Source: Typha latifolia | Lineage: Eukaryota; Streptophyta; Magnoliopsida; Poales; Typhaceae | Assembly (NCBI GenBank): GCA_019914945.1 | Contig: CM034102.1 | Coordinates: 12,141,501 to 12,205,500 of the forward strand | DNA: 64,000 nt | Direction of reading: 5' to 3' | Shown here: in pieces, positions 54,629-64,000 of the stretch | Layout of the letters: each line of letters begins with the position of its first letter | Numbering within the stretch: position 1 is the stretch's first letter | Translations under genes and position numbers: made by a program | Notes under the pieces: generated by a model | What the model was told of the DNA's origin: nothing | The model's database searches: none | What the model saw: only the letters and a program-made list of their open reading frames with translations

Positions 54629-56478
54629 AGTGAAAAATATAAAAACACCTTAGAAGATAGGACCTATCACACGCTATCGATAATAATATGCTAAAAATAA
54701 AGTGTGAAAAAGACAATCGCAAACACAATAATTTTTATGTAGAAAAATTTCAAACGGGAAAATGTTATTAGGGCTCCAAACTCAAATTGAAACTAATCAT
54801 TAAAACCTGTAGTAGTTAATAAAAAACTTACAGATCACCTACCGATTCTCATGACTCAATCTATACTAACCTTATTTGTTAGACCTCGCGTCACATTGCT
54901 TTCCATAATAGGTTTCCAAATCTCAGTAACCCTTAAGGTTGATCTTTTCGCCTTAGTGACACTCGATACGTAATTCTTCTATGTTATGGTCGCTTTTGGT
55001 GGAAATATTTTCTATCCGATTTAATAATCTGGACATAACTCAATTTAAAACTTACGAAGGCAATTGGGATTAATTTATTGTTGGAACAATTTGAGATTTG
55101 AATATGTTGTTCCTTTGGAAGTTTGAAATCCAACACAACTAGAATCTTGTCTATCGGGTTAGTAGATAGAAAGTTATGCAGGAAACAATGGCAAAAGATT
55201 AGGAGATGGCGGGATGGATGTAGGTTATTTGGTTAGAGTTATGAGATATGATGATGGGTATGGTGGATGGTTTAGTGCTTTGAACAAGGTGAGGTGGGAG
55301 AAGAGAGCTTCCAAGTATGGCTGGTCGCTAGAGGGAGGAGAGAGAAGCAACGGAGTATTAACCTTGATCGTAGATGAGAACTCGGGTAGGATACCAAGGG
55401 GAAGAAAAGAGAAGGGAGAAGTTAGCTCAAGCTTAGATGAAAAAATAACTTCCAATAACCAATAATCCAAAGAGACTGTTTTTCCACATATTTAGATGTG
55501 AGGCAATCATTTAAAGACCCTAAATAAATCCTATTATGACTGAACATATCATCGTGCGTTCGAACATACCCTGATCGCATTCCAACGCCCCAAAATAGGT
55601 CTCTAGATTTGCAAACACGAAACTAGGCATTCGAAAGGCCAAAACCTATTCTCTGTATGTGTGAATGCGAATTAGGCATTCGAATGCATATGTTAGAAAC
55701 TATCTTATTTTTCTAAAACATAAACATAAATTGGTACAATTTGAAACGGTTTAATCATGTCTACTATGCACCTAAATCAAGAACTGCAATATTCTAAATC
55801 TAATGTAGATGTGTTGAGATGAGAACGATTCAATACATTCTGTCTAAAGTAAAGAAGTGATCTTTAATAATCTCCAAAAGATGATCTCAATATGATTGTA
55901 GGTCGTTTTTCTAAAAAATAATTCCCAATTTAATACTTGACCTAGGTTCGATTAAACCCCTCTATAAACCTTTTTAGTAATAAGATAAGTATCTCTTAGA
56001 GATAAAGTAAGTATCGATTAGAGATAAGGTAACTATCTCTTGAAGATAGATAAATATCTCTTAAAAGATTCTCTACGAATTCTCTTAGAGATAAGAAAAT
56101 TAGACCAAAATCTAAGTCAAATCACCTAAGGTCATTCAAACACCTATAGTGTGATTTGCTCTCGGGAAAATGCGTATGAATGCCCGATGGTCCGTTCAAA
56201 CCACTAAATAGACAATTAAATGCAGAGTTATTGTTTCTATGTCTTTGAGTATTCTTTTTACACTATTTTAACTATCATTACACCGTTTAAACACTTCAAT
56301 GACGATTCTAAAATTATTTTAAATACTTAGACTATAAAATCAATCTTCCAATTCAAAAATCTCATACTTATCATAACTTGTGCATATGCTTATATATAAA
56401 ATCTAGACACATTACATAAATAAAAATTATATTTTGAAACATAATTTGTCAATTACATTAGTACAAATAAAATCTAAC
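54629..56478 (+). mobile_element. Non-coding element inserted in copia RNase H (copy b)
   Basis: Same element in the same RNase H position as 32,043-33,738 (start TGAAAAATATAAAAACACC, end AAATCTAACA), enlarged by the solo LTR at 54,982-55,791. No coding capacity. Confidence 0.65.
54982..55791 (-). mobile_element. Solo LTR, 810 bp, TSD TTCTA
   Basis: TTCTA at 54,977-54,981 and 55,792-55,796. Element ends TGTTATGG and GCAATA. Copy a (32,396) shows the unoccupied site. In reverse it matches 20,890-21,440, including the run of TTCGAA motifs (55,560-55,690). Confidence 0.8.
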
Positions 56479-56880
56479 AGGAGCCAAGAGGCAAAAATGT
56501 TTGAGTGGATTAGAGATTTTTTTTTTGTTGATTTGCTAATGTGGCTAAATCCTATGCCTCATATTTCGATTCATTTTGAGAGTCAAGTCACTTTATCACG
56601 GGCATATAACAAATCATATAATAGAAATTTAAGACACATACATATTAGATATAATCCTATGAGACAACTATTAAAAGATAAAGTAATCACGTGGATTACA
56701 TTCGATCGTGCACAAATTTAGCAGATCCTCTAACGAAAGACCTTAATAAAGATTTAATTAGAAAAATATCTTGTGAGATGGGTTTAAGACCACTTGAATA
56801 ATATCACCAAAGTATGGCAATTCGACCTAAATCATGGATTTCTATGCTCTAAGTTCAAAGGAGAAAACAAGTTTGGAGGG
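56479..56880 (+). pseudogene. Ty1-copia RNase H C-terminus and polypurine tract
   Basis: QEAKMFEWIRDF, VDLLMWLNPMPHISIHFESQ, TLSRAYNKSYNRNLRHIHIR, MRQLLKDKVITWITFDRAQI: the conserved copia RNase H tail. Followed by GTTTGGAGGGTGATGATGTA (purine tract and LTR-like start). Confidence 0.88.
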
Positions 56881-57358
56881 TGATGATGTAGCACGCTATT
56901 TGGACCTACTCAAAAACTATTTGGTAAGAGCTATATTCCTATAATGAATAAGTGAGGTTGAATTAAACTCTTAATGGTTTCAAATAATATGTGTGTTTAA
57001 TCTATATGAGCACTTAGAAAAACTATACCTATGTGAGTGCGAGGGCAGCCCACTTTTGTTGGAGTTTGGTCAACTCCTAACACACATAAAGTCGGGATCA
57101 ACGCATGGCTATTAATGCGCAGCTAAAAAGAATATTGAGATTCTGATAAAGATACGTGTAAATTCTCCGATTATATTATAAAATTTGTTAATCTAAGAAT
57201 TTTTCATCTATTAACATTCTGATATAACTTGAGAATTTTACACTACGTGAAAATCCAAACTATATGGTATTTTCACTTATGTATCGATATCTTTGTGTAA
57301 CAATAAGTATATTTTAAAATCAAAATTATTATTATTTATTTTAAAATAAGTGGAGGAT
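56881..57358 (+). mobile_element. Retrotransposon 3' non-coding DNA
   Basis: Left part matches 34,130-34,270. Right part ends in the purine tract AAGTGGAGGA directly before the LTR at 57,359, so it is the 3' end of a different copia element whose body is missing. Confidence 0.55.
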
Positions 57359-57700
57359 TGTTAGAAATATTAATTTCTGTAGTGTTATTTTAAAATAAAT
57401 AATTTTATGAATGGATGTTTAGAGAATGCACATTTTCGTAATTATAACTAATTGTTAGTTATTTAACTAGCATTTTTTTAGTTGCATCTTTTGATCTTTT
57501 AGTTTCCTTTTAACTTAACTACCTTTTTATTTTCAATAAATAGAACAGTGATATTATTTTGAGATATGCAAAAGACCTTAACGACTACTGTTACAATTAA
57601 CTTTAATTTATATCCAAATTTAATTTTACAAATTGCACATTGGTTCGTGATAGTTTGTATCCTGAGAATATATTTCTTTTTGTAAATTTTAATCTCAACA
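57359..57700 (+). mobile_element. Copia-type LTR, 342 bp
   Basis: TGTTAGAAATATTAATTTC...AATCTCAACA with TGTT/AACA ends, preceded by the polypurine tract AAGTGGAGGA. It marks the edge of the repeat block, ~290 bases before the CDCA7 gene. Confidence 0.75.
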
Positions 57701-57951
57701 AATGAACGGCAAATTTGTTCAAAAGCTTTTAGCCATTTGATTTGATTTCATTCATCTTCGCACACCACGGTTTAGCCATTAGTGAGCGTATCCGCAAAAG
57801 CCCAATAATTTCGGTTTAGCAGCAATTTTGATATTTGAAATACTTTTCAATTTGCAATTATTTAAAAATTCCTTCTTTTTTTTCGCTCTCTCGACATGAC
57901 CGTTTGCAAATAGCAACACTTCTCCCTCTTCCTCTTTCTTCTCCCTGGAAC

Positions 57952-57974
57952 GAGAGAGAGAGAGAGAGAGAGAA
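57952..57974. repeat. (GA)n tract in the CDCA7 5' leader
   Basis: About 11 GA units, 15 bases before the start codon. Such tracts are common in plant leaders and could bind GAGA-type factors (inference). Confidence 0.9.
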
Positions 57975-57988
57975 GGAAGAGAAGGGAA

Positions 57989-60900
57989 ATGGTGATCACG
58001 CGAAATAGAGCGGCTTCTCTAACCCCTGAGAATCCAATGGTGGCGAGCGGTACGAAGAGGGGAAGGCCTCGAAAGAGGAGCCCTTCTCCTTCCTCTCCTC
58101 TTCCTCCTCCTCCTCCTCCGCCGCCGCCGGCGTCGTCGTCCGCTGCGATTGCCACCACTCCCGAGGCGGGATACGAGAAGTGTCGGGAGGAGAGGATCAA
58201 GGAGAACATGGAGCGGATGCAGAAGCTTGGAATCCTCGATCTCTCCCTCAATCTGAAGAAGACCTTCTCAAACCCTAGCACTAACCTCAGCCCCAACTCC
58301 AAGAGGAGGATAACAACCGCCTTGTCCGATGGAGTCAAGATTAAGCCATCTCTTCCGATCAGGAGATCCTCGAGGTATACTCGAATCGTTCGGATATGTG
58401 GGTTTTGGAAGGGTTCCTGGTGCCCAACGTTTCATTTCGTTCTTCTTTTGTGAAATTTTCATCTATCTCCGTCTTATCTACTAGTTCTTTTCTGAATTAT
58501 TGCCAGAAGTTTTAGTCCTTCTCCAGAGTGGCTGTTGGTGACGTATAATTGAGCACTAAGTTAGAGGAAATAATTAATGAATGGAAAACAGAATGACCAC
58601 GGTTTTTTGGTATTATTGGTGCTTGTCTTTTAGTTCTTATTTTCTATCTTTGAATGTATTCTCCGCAGAGCATATATTAACTCATTATTCTCTGAAAAAG
58701 CAAGAGGATAATCAACTCGGTTTTCTTTGAAAAAAGAAAGAGACAGTCCACCTATCACCGAGACTCACTTCTTTAATATCAATGTGCCATTTACTTGTCA
58801 TTTCATCTTGCAATCTGCTTTACTTGTTATTAATTTCTTATATCATGTAACTCATTTTTCTCATATTTATGGGAGTTTTGCAAGGATTAGCTTCGACTAT
58901 TGGATAATAACCATTGATAAATAAGAAGCAGATGATGCTTTGCACCCTCGCTTCCTATCTGAAATTTGTTGTCAAATTTTGCAGAATTTTTATTAGCCCA
59001 TCTTTTATTACATGTTTATCAGCTCTTCAGGAGGTCTGAGTTTTGTCTTGGAGATTGATATGCTTCTTGTCCGTTATTTATGTTAATCTTAGGTTGCAAA
59101 ATGTAACTCCAGTTAGCTATGCGGAAGTCCGTGTAAAAGGAAATGATGATTTAGTTAAAAATAGTTCAGTTTTGGTTCAAGAAGGTATGAGGGAAGAGGT
59201 CTATACAGAGGAGCATGAGAAACTGTTAGGTACCTGTGAGATGACTTGGATTCTGTTTGTGGATGGATATGGTAAAGATGGAAGGCGGATATATGATCAT
59301 ATAGAAGGGAAAACGTGCCATCAGTGCAGGTAAGCTTTTCTCCAGCACATTATAGTTATTTCCAATTGTAGGCTTGTAGCATGTCCCTCTAAATATTTCA
59401 GTAGACTTTATTAATACTAGGTTGGAGATGCTTTTGGACTTTAGGAAGCACATATATTTTAGTGTACTAGTCTCATGTGTATCAGTGTTGGTACATATTT
59501 TATTGAGAGAATGTATGTGGAAAAATTGTGTCAATTTTATTTAAGTATATCCATTTCTTGGACTCTCTGCCAAGGAGTTTATGATGTTTTCTAATTTTTA
59601 CTCATGCTTGGTCATACTCTAGACAATAGGGGTGATATTAAGTACCGTGAAAAGGCCAATTTGATGAGAGATGTGATCCTATGAGGGAGATATCTTTTGT
59701 TGATAATGCTTGTCATATAATGGCCCATATGAGGGGACTTCCTGCTCTCTGACATCTCTATTCTGGGCCCCGATATTCACTTGATACTCACTGAAATTCA
59801 TTTTTCCTGTCATGCCTTTTGGATTGCTTGGTTGGTTCCCCAGCAAAAAAATAGTACAAGTCTTACTTAGGATTCAGGCAAGGCTAGAAAGGATAGTTGG
59901 TTGAAAGCTTAATTTAATAGCAACATAATTTCTGGGAAAGACTAGTAGGTAAGTACTAGGTAGTGAAATGCATCGCCTTATTGCTTTTCACTAAAATAAC
60001 AAGAATCGAGAGGTGAGGCCCTACACAAATTAGAGGGAGTTGCTAGGTTTTTTCCCCCCTTTTTTGATAAATAGTTGCTTTGAATTCTTAATTGAGTTCC
60101 TCCCACATTGGCTTATCGATGAAAGATTCCTCAATTGGCTAGTTGTGTATATTTTAGCCCTTCGCCTCTCGTATCAATAAAATAGAAAGATTTTTTTTTT
60201 AAGATGTCACCTACTTTGCTAATTAGGAGGCTAGAAGCACATGGTTGGTAGGGAGAGAAAGGTCATTATTTCCTTCTTTGTCTAGTTTGTTTTATATTGT
60301 TCTCTTTAGGCTTATCGTGGGGTGATTGATGCATAACAAAAGTTACTGCTATTGATCTGACACCGACAGCATCTCCTTGTTTAAGGAGGATATTTCTCCT
60401 ATGAGGAGAAATTAATTGGAGCAGTAGGCTACCCAACTCAGTTTTGATATTTATGGTGTCCTCATTTATGCACAATTCATTTACTTTTTGGTACCTGAAC
60501 GCTCTCTTAGTTTTTGTAATGCAGCTGACTTTTAGGAGAAAGTAAAGTGGCACACTACTATTGCCTCAGCTCAAATTCTTAACATGTAATATCATTTAGA
60601 AGATCAAGTCATTTTACAAAAAATTATTGCCTAGCAACTCTCTTAGTAGCAACCAGTGCACACCTCCCTTCTTTTACCTATTTATTTTTGTATCTCTTTT
60701 CAGAGATATCAGAACTCAGATAAATTAATGACAATCAGCTGGTTAGGAAGTTAGGTAACCCTATCTATTTATCATAACAATTTCATGCAGCCAGATATTC
60801 CCAAGAATATGACCTCTCCTTTTCTTGAAAGAACTTGTTTCTGGTGAAATGCACAATAAAGCAGGTAGGATAAGAAAATGATACTTTGGCAAGGTCTTCA

Positions 60901-62909
60901 TGTTCCATATCCTCACCACTATGTCTTTCAAATCAAGTCTGGACTACAGATTTTTCTTTCACCAGATAAATTTTCCCTTGTGAAGATCAAATGTTCCTCT
61001 TTAATTTCAAATAAACAACCGGTCACGTTTAACTTAAAATGCTCTGTTATTTCCCTGTCAGATCTAACATTTGATGAGGAAAGTCTATTACTATTATTAT
61101 CAAAATCCAGCCCTCTTATTGAATTTTCTTGACTGTTTACTTAGCACCACATAAAGTTGAAAGGCTCTACCAGAGCATTATTTTATGCTTCTCTGAGATT
61201 TTATTTTTTATATGTCTCTGTTATATCAGATAATTCTGGAATGTTTGTTGGGTATAGACTTCTTAAATGTTTTGAACTTAAATGTGCTTCTTATCATTTC
61301 TGAATACTTTGACACTGATATCTGTTTCTTCAGGAAGACACTAGTAAGAAAAGAAGCAAATTTTGTTTCATAGTAATTCATCAACTTATTGTAAGCAAAA
61401 CAGTCAGTCTCTATAGATGTCAAATATAAGAAAGATAAACTTGTAATTGCAAAAACGAATTATGCTGGTTTATAAGTGCAAATACAGAACTGGATCCTGG
61501 TTTTTGTCTTCCTAAATCCTCCAAATTATATGCAAATATAAGTATTTTCCTTGATATCACCGATACACCTTGTGTTAAAAGTTGCTTAATCACGACATCG
61601 GTATCACTTTTTATGCAGGCAAAAAACTCTTGGTTGTCGTACTCACTGTAGTATATGCAAGCTGGTACAAGGACAATTTTGTGGAGATTGTTTGTACATG
61701 AGGTGCGTATATTGACAATGTCTTAGTCAATCTAGTCTTCAGTTGGGTATTAGAAGATATGGGCATGTGTCATTCAAATAGGTGATTTTTAGGACTCATC
61801 TTGGTGCTGAATAGTACTATCGCTGGTTTATCTGACTATTTTGCAATATTAATAGCTTACCTGCTTGCTACCTGGTAATCAATTTTGCATTTGAAAATTC
61901 TGGTTTCTTCATTTGTTAGTAAGTTTGTAAAACTGATCAGTTCATCTTCTTATGGGACCATGCACTCTCTTCATCGAAACTATTACAGGCAATATAGTCA
62001 GAACTTTGTGTCAAGGTGCATGTTTAATCTCTAGGGGCACTATTACTTTTCTTCTTTTCTGACACTGCACTCACCTTTATTTGAACCTAGAATTATTAGC
62101 CATCATTTTCAATTTGATTTTCTGAGAGTGGAAGTTTCTAGTTGCCCTCCAGTCATGTCAAAACTCAAAAGGCAATATGACAAATCATGGGTGAATACAT
62201 TATTACGTAATTTTAGCTTCTTAACAACCATTGATGATCTGAATTTAACACAGATATGGTGAGAATGTTCTGGAAGCCAACAAGAATCCTGATTGGATCT
62301 GTCCAGTTTGTCGGGGCATCTGCAACTGCAGCCTTTGCAGAATCAAGAAAGGATGGATCCCTACTGGCCCTCTGTACAAGAAAGTAAATAAGTTTCCTCA
62401 TTTTTCTTGAGATTCAGTAGGCTTGTATTAGCAGGAATTACCATTTCTAGCCTATCACTCACTGCCCAGATAATACCAGAAATATTTCGATTCATGGACT
62501 TCGAGGAAAGTTATAACATTCATGGGATTCTCCTTTGCAGATTGTCAGTTTGGGATATAAGTCAGTAGCACATTATCTTATTCAAACTCGGCGGTCCCCA
62601 GCCAACTCAGGGGACTTGAATTCTGCTGAAGCAGTTTCCTCAAAGAAGCTGCTTTCTGCTACTGAAGCAGAAAGCTCTCCTGATCCACAAAACGTCCTGC
62701 AGGATGGCTTGGGCAAGGACAGTAATGGCTGCAAGGATGAAAACCAATTGCTGCAAAGTTCAGATGAGCGTATGAGCAACAATGCTGCAGAAGAAGGTAG
62801 TATACAAGGTAGAACCCAGAGTAACAGGGCAATGGAACCTGCTGCTCCTTTAGAACGAAGCCAAGATTGTATTGCAAACAGGCTAAGGAAGCGGCAAAAC
62901 AGATCATGA
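57989..62909 (+). CDS. CDCA7: CDCA7-type 4CXXC_R1 zinc-finger protein, intact, five exons
   Basis: Exons 57,989-58,374, 59,093-59,329, 61,619-61,702, 62,254-62,383 and 62,541-62,909 join in frame to 401 residues. All four introns are GT-AG, and the first three are phase 2. Residues 23-31 (KRGRPRKRS) are an AT-hook. A poly-proline run follows, then a leucine-rich helix ERIKENMERMQKLGILDLSL and the RRSSRLQNVTPVSYAEV block of plant CDCA7 proteins. The zinc-finger domain is residues ~200-297: KTCHQCRQKTLGCRTHCSIC, QFCGDCLYMRYGENV, WICPVCRGICNCSLCRIKKG, GYKSVAHYLIQTRR, with all conserved cysteines. Known role: CDCA7 proteins bind DNA through this domain and recruit or activate the HELLS/DDM1 chromatin remodeller for maintenance DNA methylation. 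It is nuclear. The C-terminal ~100 residues are polar and low-complexity, ending in RLRKRQNRS. Splice assignments rest on consensus sites and family continuity. Confidence 0.95.
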
Positions 62910-64000
62910 ACAAACACCGGACAGTTCTTTTTTTTTTGCTGTTTCATGCTTGAAGCAGGTAACAAAATTACATATAGGAATCATCTAATCTTACAATTGT
63001 GCAACTTCCTGATATAGGGCTCTCAGTTTTTTGGCTCTACTTGATAAATGGTCAAGTTTTCTGGTCATTTTGTCTTACTAGGATGAAATGAAACCTCCAT
63101 TGTTTTGTGAACTGAATTTGCTGAGATAGTTGAATGTGAAGAGAAGGATAAAATAGAATCTGCTGACAAGGAAGAGCTTTTCTTGTTTGAATGCTCTTCT
63201 TTCTTTTTATTTGCATATCTCTACTTGTCCAGCTAGTCTTTATTTAGTCTCTTTGACTAAACTGTCTAAATCAAAAGTTATATCTTTCTTTGTATTTATA
63301 GAGCTTTCGTATCTTTGAGTTGTTCTTTAACCCACAACTGAGAAAAAATGAACTTTTTCCCATGATCCTCATGGTCAATTAACATGCATTCCTTATTGCA
63401 TTCCAAGATTATTACTGATGGGTTCCGTGGTTCTTTTGCCTTCCACAGGCTTGAAATTTTCTCCCAGCTGTCTACCTTTGAGTGCATTCAAAGTTATATT
63501 AACTTAAGACACCAAAGTTATATGTGATGTTAAAAAGGGCAAGCACTTGACAACTTTAAGTGAAGTATGTGTGGACGCAATGAAAGTAAGTTGTTTAACT
63601 TCCCAGAATTCCATATCCATTCCTTCGAATCTAATTCAAAGCCAGAGCAAATAGAAAGCCTAGTAGATTACTGTTTGACTTACTTAATTGAGGATCAAAT
63701 TTCTCTCAGGAGATTTAGATATTACTGGAGGTAAGTTTTACAGACTCAGGTTACAGAAGGGCTAATGTGTACGCACCACGTGGCCAATTAACTTGGAACT
63801 CTCCATCTCATTAGTAATTAATTGGCAGCTTAATTTAATTACTAGCTAGAAAACATGATTGAAATGCTTTTGCCACGTGGCTGTTTAGCACGAGATCATT
63901 CTTTACTATTAAGAACAATTTTCTTTAACGTAGTCTTATAGTGCTGCTTTGCTGGAAACAGTCAGCATCACTCCACTTCATCATTTGTCGAATCTCGTGG
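62910..64000. other. CDCA7 3' UTR and downstream DNA; no further gene seen
   Basis: A T-rich run (62,929-62,938) and AT-rich sequence follow the stop. No clear start of another gene is visible. ACCACGTGGCC (63,777), a G-box core CACGTG, and GCCACGTGGC (63,872) could belong to a promoter beyond the window. Confidence 0.4.

Noticed and set aside
57862..58338. Minus-strand 158-codon frame opposite CDCA7 exon 1
   Set aside because: Antisense of a GC-rich, proline-run exon. The plus frame splices into a conserved domain.
60878..61132. 84-codon frame in CDCA7 intron 2
   Set aside because: No splice sites in frame with neighbouring exons. The finger domain is continuous without it.

Overview
This is plant nuclear DNA. 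The genes have GT-AG introns, about two thirds of the window is LTR-retrotransposon debris, and the protein families (23 kDa jasmonate-induced protein, plant CDCA7) are land-plant types. I favour a monocot, but the window alone does not settle this.

Bases 1-50,100 hold one two-gene cassette that has been duplicated several times. Each full cassette has a minus-strand two-exon gene of about 352 codons, which I could not assign to a named family, and a divergent plus-strand two-exon gene for a JIP-23-type protein of 217-223 residues. The two start codons face each other across 1.3-2 kb that carries a roughly 76-bp minisatellite. Intact cassettes are at 22,715-27,292 (minus gene copy 3, JIP copy 3) and 43,183-49,357 (minus gene copy 4, JIP copy 5). 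A third cassette (5,151-17,041) keeps an intact JIP copy 2 but has a dead minus-strand partner split by an inserted 4.2-kb LTR. At the left edge, a minus-gene exon running off the window faces a JIP pseudogene (1-1,223). JIP copy 4 (30,449-31,238) has a one-base frameshift and no partner. Two older exon-2 relics lie at 20,604-20,840 and 35,175-35,634.

The 3' flank of the JIP genes and the 3' flank of the minus genes are inverted copies of the same LTR-derived sequence, so each cassette sits between inverted LTR remnants. In the flanks, LTRs of one family (complete TSD-flanked copy at 44,052-44,621) are joined head to tail. At five LTR-LTR junctions there is a 47-48-base sense-strand 3' half of plant initiator tRNA-Met, from the anticodon loop through the CCA end. 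This is the most unusual structure in the window.

Other mobile DNA includes Ty1-copia gag/pol remnants (50,122-56,880 and 31,650-34,270), Tekay/Del-like long LTRs (3,515-4,046, 7,974-12,135, 18,146-20,465), an L1-type reverse-transcriptase remnant, a hAT transposase fragment and several solo LTRs with target-site duplications (40,455-41,399, 44,052-44,621, 54,982-55,791).

Bases 57,989-62,909 leave the repeat block and hold an intact five-exon gene for a CDCA7-type 4CXXC_R1 zinc-finger protein of 401 residues, expected to act with a DDM1/HELLS-type remodeller in maintaining DNA methylation. It appears unrelated in function to the cassettes.
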